From an uncultured Saprospiraceae bacterium (GTDB taxonomy: Bacteria; Bacteroidota; Bacteroidia; Chitinophagales; Saprospiraceae): a stretch of DNA of 64,000 bases. The DNA is taken from the NCBI GenBank assembly GCA_937928045.1, contig CALFWO010000015.1:1-64000 (forward strand). Direction: 5' to 3'. The notes beneath the pieces are model-generated. The model did no database searches and was not told where the DNA came from. It saw only the letters and a program-made list of their open reading frames with translations. The position numbers and the translations under genes are program-made. The stretch's first letter is position 1, and every line of letters begins with the position of its first letter. Below are positions 32,024 to 40,971 of the stretch, in pieces.

Positions 32024-33943
32024 ATGGCGAGTATTTGCTTGATATCTTCTACCAGTCATGCTCAAGAAATCCTTAGCATTGGTGAAGTTCAAGGTACTGG
32101 TCTATTCAGTCCTTATGAGGATGATGAAGTCATTATTAAGGATGCAGTAATTACAGTTAAGGGAAATGGAGAAATGCTAGTTCAATCAGCGAAAGGATTT
32201 GAAGATGGCAATGAGTTGACTTCTGATGCCATATTTGTCGAAGGGGATATTGATTTGCCAATTGGAACCAGCCTAGAAATCAAAGGGACTATTAACGAAT
32301 CTTTTGGAAGAACATTTTTGTTGTCAGCAGTCGTCGAAAACATAGATCAAACGAACAAACCTTTTCCAGAAAACATTGTATTGACAGATTACTTCAAGAC
32401 CAAGGATCAATGGGAGAAAATTGACATCGAAAGATATGAGTGGATGTTGGTGGAATTTGAAAATGGAGTAGTAACCGATCCTTCAGAATCAAATGGAGAG
32501 GTATGGATTTATCTTACGAATAATCGCCCGCAAAGAGAACCGGGGTTGGATGGCTCAACGGCATGGGGAATTCCTTCTTTTGATGAGAATTTTGAAAGTA
32601 TTGAGTTGGATAATGTTTCTGAAAATGATTTGGCTGCCGGATCGACAATTACTGGAGAAGGATATTTGATAGAATCTTTTGGACGGTATGTTATCGGCAT
32701 GGAAAACTACTCAGTAGAGAAAATAGATCCTGTTCGAAAAGTTGTTATCTCTGATACCGATGATTTCACAATCGCAAGTTGTAACCTTTTATTCTTCAAT
32801 GTGGCACTTGGGGACTTTAATTTTAGAATTGAAAAAACAGTTAATTATATTACCCATGGACTGAGTTTGCCAGATATCGTTGCGGTGCAAGAGGTTGGAA
32901 ATTTGATAACCTTGGAGCGCTTGGCAACAGAGGTGAATGATGCACAAGACCTAAAAGAATATTCGGCATATTTAGAACAAGGAAATAACGGATCATCGAT
33001 CAATACGGGTTACTTAGTTTCGGACAGAGTAAAAATCGAAAGTATCAACCAGGTTGGTGACAATCAATCATTATCACTAGGAGGGTCTTTGCATGATCGT
33101 CCACCATATTTGCTAGAAGGAACACTTGCTACAAATCCAATGATTCCTTTCAAAATTTTAAACTTACACATGCGTTCGCTTAGCGGCATCACAGGCTCTA
33201 ACTCAAACTTTGTAAGAACAAAAAGAAAAGAACAGGCAGAATCAGTGGCGGCAATCATAGATAATTTATGGGATGATAACCTATTTGTCCTTGGAGATTA
33301 CAATGCATATCAATTTTCAGATGGATATGTTGATGTGTTTCGGCAAATAGCTGGAGGAGTTTCTGAAGGAGCATTGTTACCAATTGATAATCCGGCAGTA
33401 CATACTTTGCAAGATGCTACCGAAAGTTTGCCAGCAGAAGAACGATTTTCTTTTGTCTTTCGAGGAAACACCCAGCAATTAGATCACCTCATTTTTTCTC
33501 CCTTAAAAGACTTAGAGATGAATGAAGTGGCTTTCTATCGAGGGAACGCAGATGCTCCTGAAATCTGGCTTTCAAATGACCAACAGCAAGGAAGGGTATC
33601 AGACCATGATGGTTTAGTAGCCAGCTTTAAGGTTGACCGACCTTGGACTACACATACAAATGAACCAACAAATGAACCAGAAAGACCTTTCTTAAATTAT
33701 ACAAATCCATTTAGCAGCGGTGAGTTGATAAGATTCTTTCCAGCATCGAATGATATTTTTACGTTGAAAATATATGATGTAACAGGCCGCCTGATAGAAA
33801 TTCAGAAATCTGATTTTATTAACGCAGATGAAAGTTGGGATTTTATACCAACAAAGATATCCTATGAAGGCATATTCATTTTTGAAATAAAAGGCGCCGA
33901 TTTCTCTTGGACCAAGCCAATTTTTTACTTCGGATCGAATTAA
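32024..33943 (+). CDS. Secreted endonuclease/exonuclease/phosphatase-family protein with T9SS-like tail
   Basis: About 639 residues. Signal peptide MASICLISSTSHAQ, an OB-fold-like N-terminal region (residues ~15-230; GTSLEIKGTINESFGRTFL), then an EEP-fold domain: FTIASCNLLFFN, DIVAVQEV (metal-binding Glu), LNLHMRS, LGDYNAYQ, QLDHLIFS and the terminal SDHDGLV. These match metal-dependent DNase I-like hydrolases. The last ~75 residues (FTLKIYDVTGRLIEIQ...GIFIFEIKG) resemble a type A T9SS sorting domain. Likely an extracellular nuclease; a phosphodiesterase role is possible. The frame is open from 31898, but that start would overlap the divergent gene and hide the signal peptide, so ATG 32024 is chosen. 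Confidence 0.85.
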   Translation: MASICLISSTSHAQEILSIGEVQGTGLFSPYEDDEVIIKDAVITVKGNGEMLVQSAKGFEDGNELTSDAIFVEGDIDLPIGTSLEIKGTINESFGRTFLLSAVVENIDQTNKPFPENIVLTDYFKTKDQWEKIDIERYEWMLVEFENGVVTDPSESNGEVWIYLTNNRPQREPGLDGSTAWGIPSFDENFESIELDNVSENDLAAGSTITGEGYLIESFGRYVIGMENYSVEKIDPVRKVVISDTDDFTIASCNLLFFNVALGDFNFRIEKTVNYITHGLSLPDIVAVQEVGNLITLERLATEVNDAQDLKEYSAYLEQGNNGSSINTGYLVSDRVKIESINQVGDNQSLSLGGSLHDRPPYLLEGTLATNPMIPFKILNLHMRSLSGITGSNSNFVRTKRKEQAESVAAIIDNLWDDNLFVLGDYNAYQFSDGYVDVFRQIAGGVSEGALLPIDNPAVHTLQDATESLPAEERFSFVFRGNTQQLDHLIFSPLKDLEMNEVAFYRGNADAPEIWLSNDQQQGRVSDHDGLVASFKVDRPWTTHTNEPTNEPERPFLNYTNPFSSGELIRFFPASNDIFTLKIYDVTGRLIEIQKSDFINADESWDFIPTKISYEGIFIFEIKGADFSWTKPIFYFGSN

Positions 33944-33962
33944 GTAATCAATCTCAGTTGCA

Positions 33963-34499
33963 ATGAAATATAATTTTCCAATTTTGGAATCAGAACGAGT
34001 GATCTTGAGAAGATTCGAAGATTCAGATCTTGAGAACGTATTTAAAGGTCTTTCTCATCCGGAGATAATCAAACACTACGGAATTAGTTTTGAAACTTTA
34101 GAGGCGACCAAAATGCAAATGAAATGGTTTGAAGATTTAGAAAAAAACGAAAAGGGACTTTGGTGGGCAGTATGTGATCAGGTCGATGGAACTTTTCTTG
34201 GAGGTGGTGGACTGAACGATTTAAGCAAAAAACACCGAAAGGCTGAAATAGGATTCTGGTTGCTCAAGGAACATTGGGGGAAAGGATATATGACGGAAAC
34301 TATGCCGTTAATAGTTAATTATGCTTTCAATAGTATGGGACTCCATAGAATAGAGGGTTTTGTCGAAACTGAAAATACCAATTGTAAGAATGCTCTGGCC
34401 AAGTTGAACTTTAACCATGAAGGAACAATGCAAGATTGCGAATTCAAGTATGGAAAATTTGTTTCGGTGGATATTTATTCGAAACTATCAGAAGTCTAG
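33963..34499 (+). CDS. GNAT-family N-acetyltransferase (RimJ/RimL-like)
   Basis: 178 residues. N-terminal ESERVILRRFEDSDLENVF, then AEIGFWLLKEHWGKGYMTE (acetyl-CoA pyrophosphate-binding loop, near residues 93-111), then GLHRIEGFVETENTNCKNAL and LNFNHEGT, the usual order of the RimJ/RimL type that acetylates protein N-termini or small amines. Substrate unknown. It follows the nuclease gene by 19 bp and probably shares its transcript, ended by the stem-loop at 34536. Confidence 0.9.
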   Translation: MKYNFPILESERVILRRFEDSDLENVFKGLSHPEIIKHYGISFETLEATKMQMKWFEDLEKNEKGLWWAVCDQVDGTFLGGGGLNDLSKKHRKAEIGFWLLKEHWGKGYMTETMPLIVNYAFNSMGLHRIEGFVETENTNCKNALAKLNFNHEGTMQDCEFKYGKFVSVDIYSKLSEV

Positions 34500-34535
34500 C
34501 TCCTTGCGGTGATAAACAGAATGTGCTAAAGGATT

Positions 34536-34568
34536 AAAATAGAAAGTAGATTACATTTTCTATTTTTT
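34536..34568 (+). terminator. AT-rich terminator after the GNAT gene
   Basis: A 10-bp perfect stem (AAAATAGAAA / TTTCTATTTT) with an 11-nt loop and a T run, 36 bp after the stop codon. Low GC weakens the call. Confidence 0.55.
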
Positions 34569-34656
34569 CACCTCCTAAATTAACGCAGAAAGCCCGCTAG
34601 TTTACATTCCAACTGTCATTATAACTTTACTTTGCGACTAATTAATAGGAAACATC

Positions 34657-37206
34657 ATGAAATTTAATCAACTACTCTTACTAGCTTTTTCATTTTGCAT
34701 TTTCACCAATCTTAATGGACAGATTGTTATCAACGAATACTCCGCTTCTAATTTGAATCAATTCATTGAAGAAAATGGAGGTTTTGAAGATTGGATAGAA
34801 TTGTACAATACTTCATCATCTTCCGTAGATCTCTCAGGTTGGCATCTATCAGATAAAGAAAATAAGCCTGATAAATGGCAATTCCCTAGTGGCACTACTA
34901 TCGCAGGAAATGGATTTGTAACCGTTTGGTGTTCTGGAAGAGAAAACTATTCAGGACCAAGTTTACATGCTTCATTTAAGTTGAGTCAAACGCCCGGAAA
35001 AGATGTATTGACGCTTTCAGATCCGAATCTTGAAATTCAAGAGGTCATCCCAATGGAGATAACATTACTGGGGCATTCTCAAGCTAGAACTACAAATGGT
35101 TCTAGTGATTGGAAAGTTTGTACGGCACCAAGTCTAAATGCAAGTAATGACAATAGTACACAAGTAAAAGGATATACCAAGGCACCGCTTATTAATTTAG
35201 TTGGTGGATTTTACGACCAAACATTAGAAGTGGGAATAATTGGTGCTGAACCAAATGCAACAATTCATTACACGATAGACGGAACGCATCCAGATGCAAC
35301 TGATCCTGTTTATAATAGTCCCATAAGCATAACGCAAACTACTATTCTAAAAGCGGTAGCCATAAGTAATGATCCAGAAGTACTTACAGGACTTATTGAC
35401 TTTGAGACCTATTTTATCAATGAAACATTTACAATTCCGGTGCTTTCTGTTGCTGGAGATCAAGTTCAAGACCTAGCCAATGGAAATAGAGATTTAAGAC
35501 CTTTAGCTACCATGGAATATTTTGAAGACAATGTAAAGGTTTCTGATTCGTATGGAGAAATGAACAGCCATGGTCAGGATTCTTGGGTTAATCCGCATAG
35601 AAGCTTGGATTGGATTGGGCGAGATGAAATGGGATATAGCAAAGCATTGAACGGAAAGATGTTTGAATATACAGATAGAGATGAATATCAACGTGTAATG
35701 ATGCGGGCCTCTGGTGATGATAATTATCCTGCAATTAATGATCAAGCGCACGAGGGAAGTACACATATTAGAGATGAGTATGTTCATACCTTAGTTCAAG
35801 AAGGAGGCATGAAATGTGACGTTCGGAGTGTGCGAAGAATGATTGTTTTCCTAGATGGACTTTATTGGGGCGTTTATGGAGTAAGAGAAAAATTGGTTGA
35901 TCATGATTATACTTCTTACCACTATGATCAAGGAAAATATGATTTGCAGTATTTGTCCACTTGGGGATTTACCGAGATAGAGTATGGAGGAAACCAGGCA
36001 CTGGAAGATTGGGAGGAACTTCGAGACTTTATTTTAAATAACGATATGTCCGATTCTACCAGATATGCTAGAGTGAAAAAAGAATTGAATGTAGTTTCAT
36101 TAATGGATTACATGATCGCAAATTTAAATACTGTTGCTTCTGATTGGTTGAATTATAATACTGGTTGGTGGCGAGGAACCAACCCGGATGGAGATCATAA
36201 AAAATGGGGTTACATCATGTGGGATTTAGATGCGACCTTTGATTACTACATCAACTATTCAGGAGTGCCAAATACAAATCCAGATGCTGTTCCTTGTGAT
36301 ATAGATGAAATTGCCGAATTTTTGGACGGCTGGTTTTTTGGAGAAGATGTTGGAAAACACGAAAAAATCTTCTTGAAATTACAACAGGAGAATGATGAGT
36401 TCAGACAGCTATATTATTCGCGCCAAGCAGATCTAATGAATACTGTTTTTTCCTGCGAAAATATGCTTAGTACCTTAGATAGAATGCTAGGAGTAATTGA
36501 ACCTGAAATGCCTAGGCAAATAGCTCGTTGGGGTGGAACCATGCAAGAGTGGGGAGAGAATGTTGATGACCTTAAAGCATTTATCGAGGAACGTTGCGAA
36601 TTATTTGATGATGGAATGACTGAGTGCTTTGATCTTACAGGGCCTTATGAAATAACTTTGATGACTGTTCCAGAAGATGTCGGAGAGATTGATTTCAATA
36701 CCTTAGATATCGAAGAATTCCCTTTCACAGCGAGCTACTTTGGGGGAATGGATAATTTGATTAAAGCCAAACCATTTGATGATGATGAGTGGATGTTTTC
36801 ACACTGGGAAACTAAAAACGGCTCAGTAATTTTTCCAGATTCTTTGAGTAGAAAGGCGGCTATTCAATTAGCGGGCGCCGATACTTTGATCGCACATTTC
36901 ACAGAATTTATGGTCTCCAGTAATACGGAAATTGAGGATCCTTTGGACTTTAATGTATATCCTACATTACTAGAAAACGAATTGAATATTGACTTCAATT
37001 TAGAGCAGTCTGCTGAAGTGAAAATCGAATTGATTAATATCACTGGACAACCAGTAGCCGAATTAACCAATGGATTCGAACGATTTGCAAATGGACCTCA
37101 AAATTTGAACTATTTCATCGAGAATAATGTAGCTCCGGGTATCTATTTCGTAAGATTGTATACAGCTGACCAAAGTAGAACTGCCAAAGTGATGAAAATA
37201 GAGTAG
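34657..37206 (+). CDS. Secreted CotH-like protein with lamin-tail and chitobiase-like domains and T9SS tail
   Basis: 849 residues. Signal peptide MKFNQLLLLAFSFCIFTNLNGQ; a lamin-tail domain (residues ~22-125: IVINEYSASN, DWIELYNTSSSSVDLSGWHL); a chitobiase C-terminal-like Ig domain (~190-245: ATIHYTIDGTHPDATDPVYN); a CotH kinase-like domain (~255-600: FLDGLYWGVYGVREKLVDHD, then WGYIMWDLDATFDY with the metal-binding Asp); and a C-terminal T9SS type A domain (FNVYPTLLENELNIDF ... GIYFVRLYT ... KVMKIE). Spore-coat CotH proteins are atypical protein kinases; in Bacteroidota such secreted forms have unknown substrates. Own promoter region upstream (near-match TTACTTTG at ~34626) and a strong terminator downstream. 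Confidence 0.88.
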   Translation: MKFNQLLLLAFSFCIFTNLNGQIVINEYSASNLNQFIEENGGFEDWIELYNTSSSSVDLSGWHLSDKENKPDKWQFPSGTTIAGNGFVTVWCSGRENYSGPSLHASFKLSQTPGKDVLTLSDPNLEIQEVIPMEITLLGHSQARTTNGSSDWKVCTAPSLNASNDNSTQVKGYTKAPLINLVGGFYDQTLEVGIIGAEPNATIHYTIDGTHPDATDPVYNSPISITQTTILKAVAISNDPEVLTGLIDFETYFINETFTIPVLSVAGDQVQDLANGNRDLRPLATMEYFEDNVKVSDSYGEMNSHGQDSWVNPHRSLDWIGRDEMGYSKALNGKMFEYTDRDEYQRVMMRASGDDNYPAINDQAHEGSTHIRDEYVHTLVQEGGMKCDVRSVRRMIVFLDGLYWGVYGVREKLVDHDYTSYHYDQGKYDLQYLSTWGFTEIEYGGNQALEDWEELRDFILNNDMSDSTRYARVKKELNVVSLMDYMIANLNTVASDWLNYNTGWWRGTNPDGDHKKWGYIMWDLDATFDYYINYSGVPNTNPDAVPCDIDEIAEFLDGWFFGEDVGKHEKIFLKLQQENDEFRQLYYSRQADLMNTVFSCENMLSTLDRMLGVIEPEMPRQIARWGGTMQEWGENVDDLKAFIEERCELFDDGMTECFDLTGPYEITLMTVPEDVGEIDFNTLDIEEFPFTASYFGGMDNLIKAKPFDDDEWMFSHWETKNGSVIFPDSLSRKAAIQLAGADTLIAHFTEFMVSSNTEIEDPLDFNVYPTLLENELNIDFNLEQSAEVKIELINITGQPVAELTNGFERFANGPQNLNYFIENNVAPGIYFVRLYTADQSRTAKVMKIE

Positions 37207-37227
37207 TACTTTTTAAAAAGAACTCAT

Positions 37228-37267
37228 AAGCCTAGTTATCAAGAAGTTGGTGACTAGGCTTTTTTTT
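37228..37267 (+). terminator. Rho-independent terminator of the CotH-like gene
   Basis: A 15-bp stem (AAGCCTAGTTATCAA / TTGGTGACTAGGCTT with wobbles), a GAAG loop and a run of T, 21 bp after the stop. Confidence 0.92.
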
Positions 37268-37489
37268 GCTCCATATTCATTTTTGAGACTTTCGGCATTC
37301 AGTTAGCTTCAACTCAACTGTTAAATTTTCTCTAGGTACTCTAAACTTTAACATTTGAAGTCAAAACATATTAAAATTTTCCTAAAACATGTTCCGTTTA
37401 AGCATCATTCTGTACGGAAATGACGTATAAATCGTTATACCCCAGTAGGAGATTTTCTCTACAACCATTAAAAACTAAAGCATACTCCA

Positions 37490-38470
37490 ATGAAATTTTC
37501 CCCTTTGTATCTACTCTTTGCGGTGTTATTTCTAATCACAGCCTGTGGAAAAGATGATGATGCTTCTCTTCGGCCAAATACTGACAATTATTTGAGATTG
37601 AAAGCATTAGATGTTGATGTTTTACCTCCTTTTAGACAGGTTAGAGTCCTTTTTCAAGCTACTGACTTTGATCGCAAAGGGGTATCAGGATTAGTTGCAG
37701 AAGATTTCAATGTATTTGAAAATGAGCATTTAGTAGACCTTGAAGGTGAGGTACGCCTTGCCCCAGATAGTATTCCTTATCAGCTTCAAACCGTCCTAGT
37801 ATTGGATATTTCTAAATCCGTGGAAGGGTTTGTTGATCAAATTAAGGAAGCTTGTCGTGCACTGATCGACCAAAAGTTAGAGAATCAAGAAATAGCGATA
37901 TATACATTTGATTCGAAAGTAAATCGAATTTTGCCTTTCACAAAAAATAAAACTGCGCTTTACAATGCACTCGATTTAATTCCAAATGACGGATTGGTTG
38001 GATCAACAAATTTATACGAAGCGATAATTGAAGCCTCTGAAGAATGGACTGATATCTATACTATCAATACATTAATCGATGGCGCTATGGTGGTCTTCAC
38101 TGATGGAAGGCACAATGCAAATCCAAGTATTGATTTACAATCAGCTTTGAATGCCACGGAAGGCAAAAAAGTTTTTGTCGCGGCATTAAACGGAGGGGAT
38201 TTAGATGAGGTAGCTTTAAAGCAAATTGCCAGAACAGGAGATAGATATTTTCAAGCTGAGGATGTCGCTTCATTGGAGAAATTATTTACCGATATTCAAA
38301 ATGAAATTTTAAGTATTTCTCAATCGGTTTACTACTTATATTATACGAGTCCTATTTCTGACCCTAGTCCTTATGAAAATTCATTAAGATTGAATTTTGA
38401 TGGAAATGAAAATACGGGCCAAGATGCATTTATTGAGACATCGTTTAATAGTGAAGGCTTCGGCTTGTAG
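37490..38470 (+). CDS. VWA-domain lipoprotein
   Basis: 326 residues. Lipoprotein signal MKFSPLYLLFAVLFLITAC with Cys19, then GKDDD, an acidic start after the lipid anchor often seen in exported Bacteroidota lipoproteins. A short beta domain (residues ~35-95) precedes a von Willebrand A domain with an intact MIDAS: DISKS (~106-110), the Thr in LVGSTNLYEAI, and FTDGRH. VWA domains bind protein ligands through the bound metal. Partner unknown. It lies between two strong terminators, hence monocistronic. Confidence 0.88.
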   Translation: MKFSPLYLLFAVLFLITACGKDDDASLRPNTDNYLRLKALDVDVLPPFRQVRVLFQATDFDRKGVSGLVAEDFNVFENEHLVDLEGEVRLAPDSIPYQLQTVLVLDISKSVEGFVDQIKEACRALIDQKLENQEIAIYTFDSKVNRILPFTKNKTALYNALDLIPNDGLVGSTNLYEAIIEASEEWTDIYTINTLIDGAMVVFTDGRHNANPSIDLQSALNATEGKKVFVAALNGGDLDEVALKQIARTGDRYFQAEDVASLEKLFTDIQNEILSISQSVYYLYYTSPISDPSPYENSLRLNFDGNENTGQDAFIETSFNSEGFGL

Positions 38471-38496
38471 TTAAGAATTATACCAATACAGAAAGG

Positions 38497-38531
38497 TACC
38501 TTGGGACGTCTGTGTCTCAGGGTATTTTTTT
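38497..38531 (+). terminator. Rho-independent terminator of the VWA lipoprotein gene
   Basis: An 11-bp stem (TACCTTGGGAC / GTCTCAGGGTA with G-T wobbles), a 6-nt loop and seven T. The T-tract touches the stop codon of the convergent pip gene. Confidence 0.85.
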
Positions 38532-39435
38532 ACCATTCCGCCATTACCTTCAACAAGGTTTCTTTGACTCCAGTACAGTTTTGTGAATGACCACCTTCAA
38601 CTAAATATAAAATTGATTGAGGTAACAATGAATGAAGTTCTTGAGCAAATTTAGGTGGACAAATCGAATCCTGCTTTCCATGAACAATATGTACAACTGT
38701 GCTGGCTGGAATATTAACAATGTTTTTTATAATGTAATCCTGTTCTAAGAAAAAATCATGTTTAGAATAATATGCAAAGATTCTTGACTTATTGATGCCA
38801 TCAAAGTTTTCTAAACTGGCTGTTACTTTTTCTGGCGTAATGGTTACCGAAGAATGCGACATCCCGTAGCGTTCTAATTCATAGGCGTATATTTGCTGCT
38901 CCGTAGCATCTCCATCCAATATTTTATCTAAGTAGTAATTAAAAATTTCATCTTGATGTTCTACCGGAACGAGACTTTTCAAGCGATTCCAAACATTGGG
39001 AAACTGTGCTGCATTGCCACCGTACTCAAAATGTTTTCTATTGGCCAAAGTTCCTAAGAAAAGTCCACGAATCACAAGCCCCAAAATCTTCTCAGGGAAG
39101 TGAATGGCGAAAACTAAAGAGAGACAGGAACCCCATGAGCCACCAAATAATATCACTTTTTTTATCCCTAAAAAGTCCAACAACAAATTGATATCTGCCA
39201 CAAGAAAATTAGTATTATTTTCAGTCAGCTCTCCAGCTGGCAGACTTTTTCCTGCTCCTCGTTGATCATATAAAATTGTAAAGTACTTTTCTGGATCAAA
39301 GAAATTAAAGTCTTTCTGATTCAAACCAACACCGGGACCACCATGGATTACGAGCACAGGAATACCCTGCGGATTTCCATTAGTCTCAAAGTAGATTTGA
39401 TGTTTTTTACTTACTTGTAAGTATCCACTTTTCAT
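38530..39435 (-). CDS. pip: Proline iminopeptidase (alpha/beta hydrolase, S33)
   Basis: 301 residues, cytoplasmic, no signal peptide. Removes N-terminal proline from peptides. Family marks: oxyanion HGGPG (31-35), DQRGAGKS (57-64), nucleophile elbow GGSWGS with Ser100, Asp256 in HGKQDSICPP and His283 in EGGHS. The length is normal for the single-domain enzyme. It lies 9 bp downstream of the trans-sulfuration gene on the same strand and probably shares its transcript. Substrate could be broader than proline peptides. Confidence 0.93.
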   Translation of the reverse strand: MKSGYLQVSKKHQIYFETNGNPQGIPVLVIHGGPGVGLNQKDFNFFDPEKYFTILYDQRGAGKSLPAGELTENNTNFLVADINLLLDFLGIKKVILFGGSWGSCLSLVFAIHFPEKILGLVIRGLFLGTLANRKHFEYGGNAAQFPNVWNRLKSLVPVEHQDEIFNYYLDKILDGDATEQQIYAYELERYGMSHSSVTITPEKVTASLENFDGINKSRIFAYYSKHDFFLEQDYIIKNIVNIPASTVVHIVHGKQDSICPPKFAQELHSLLPQSILYLVEGGHSQNCTGVKETLLKVMAEW

Positions 39436-39444
39436 TAATCCAAT

Positions 39445-40602
39445 TTAAAGTATTGACAAAGCCTGATCCAAATCATCAATTAAATATTGAGGTGATTCAA
39501 GACCAATTGAAAGTCTAACTAGATTCCAAGGTACATGGGTGTCTTCTTTTCCTGGCATATTATGAAATATACAAAAGGGCATAGCCAAGGATTCATAGCC
39601 ACCCCAAGATACCGCAAGGTAAAAGTTGTTTAGTCCGGAGATAAATTGTTCCACTTTTTCTATACTGTCCGCTTTGAGAAGAATTGAAAATAATCCACTT
39701 GCGCCTTTCATTTGTTTTCTAGCCAATATTTTTTCTGGAAAGTCATCCAACCAAGGATAAATTACTTTTTCAATTTTTGGATGTTGTTGTAAAAAATGAG
39801 TTATCACTTTTGTGCTTGATTGAATCCGTTCCATTCGGATAGGCAAAGTTCTCAATCCTCTAATTACTAATGCAGCATCATGTGGAGAAATGATTGCTCC
39901 AAGTGTCATGAATTCTGAAAGGAAAATCTGTTGGATAATTTTTTTTGAACTACAACACACTCCGATGACTACATCCGAGTGCCCATTAATATATTTAGTG
40001 CCGGAATGCAATACAATATCAATTCCATATTCAGCTGGATTTTGAAAGTGTGGAGAACTATAGGAATTATCAATCGCAGTTACAATATTCCGAGCTTTTG
40101 CGAATTTCGATAGGGCTTCTAAATCTTGTAGCTCAAAAGTGATCGAGTTTGGAGATTCCAACATAATCAACTTTGTATTCGTTCTGACCGCAGCGGTAAT
40201 AGCCGCAGTGGTTGAAGCTGCAAAAGTAGTTTCGACTCCGAATCGCTTTAATAATTTTTCAAGAACGCTCTTTGTCCAGCCGTACGGATTTTCCACACAT
40301 ACTACATGATCACCGGCTTGCACCTGTGAAATTATTGATGCAGATATTGCCGCAGAACCGGAACCAAAAACTAAGGCGTCTTCCGTTTTTTCCAGGGCCG
40401 CCAATTTTTTTCTCAAAATCGCAACGGTGGGATTATTACCTCGAGTGTAAATATGATTTACCAACTCATGCTCAAATGCTTTTTTAAAACTCTTTATATC
40501 TGGGAAGCAAAAATTACTGGTTTGAATAATCGGTGGGGCAGTGGCGTTATAATAATTAGCTCGATCTTCTCCCAGTTGACTCAAAATGTAATCCTGATCC
40601 AT
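39445..40602 (-). CDS. Cys/Met-metabolism PLP enzyme (cystathionine synthase/lyase or Met gamma-lyase type)
   Basis: 385 residues of the trans-sulfuration family. PLP Lys203 in HSGTKYINGHSD, Asp178 in AIDNSYSS, phosphate-binding FGSGSAAIS (79-87) and YTRGNNPTV (52-60) are intact. The family includes cystathionine gamma-synthase, cystathionine beta- and gamma-lyases and methionine gamma-lyase; sequence by eye does not separate them. Pairing with a peptidase gene suggests amino-acid salvage, but that is inference. It is divergent from the 40972 gene. Confidence 0.9.
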   Translation of the reverse strand: MDQDYILSQLGEDRANYYNATAPPIIQTSNFCFPDIKSFKKAFEHELVNHIYTRGNNPTVAILRKKLAALEKTEDALVFGSGSAAISASIISQVQAGDHVVCVENPYGWTKSVLEKLLKRFGVETTFAASTTAAITAAVRTNTKLIMLESPNSITFELQDLEALSKFAKARNIVTAIDNSYSSPHFQNPAEYGIDIVLHSGTKYINGHSDVVIGVCCSSKKIIQQIFLSEFMTLGAIISPHDAALVIRGLRTLPIRMERIQSSTKVITHFLQQHPKIEKVIYPWLDDFPEKILARKQMKGASGLFSILLKADSIEKVEQFISGLNNFYLAVSWGGYESLAMPFCIFHNMPGKEDTHVPWNLVRLSIGLESPQYLIDDLDQALSIL

Positions 40603-40971
40603 TTTACTAAAGTTTGGTTGTCAAATTATAAATTCTTTAGGAATTTGTATTTATCAAGGTCGATTATAGTCTTTCTTCTTTTTTGAAAATGACTGTAGAA
40701 CAGTCATTTATATTTATAAAAAAGATCATTAACATTATTTTCATGTTTTAAGGTATATAAAATCCGAATTTATTCGTTATATTAACGACGAAAACTAATA
40801 CGCCGAAATAATCTCCACCGTTTAACTCCATTTGATAGTTGTCTGTTTTCTATTCAGACAAGTAAAAGAATAACATTCTTAAAGACCAAAGCTTACAACT
40901 TCAATGAAAATGTCTTCATTGAACTAGTATTCCTACGCCGTTAAATTTGAAACTAGAGAAAAACACAGGAA
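40603..40971. other. 369-bp divergent promoter region
   Basis: AT-rich DNA between divergent PLP-enzyme genes. A small stem-loop TGACTG/CAGTCA (40690-40706, 5-nt loop) is the only dyad noticed. No gene or exact TAnnTTTG box seen. AGGA (40966-40969) lies right before the ATG at 40972, too close for a normal ribosome-binding site. Confidence 0.5.
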
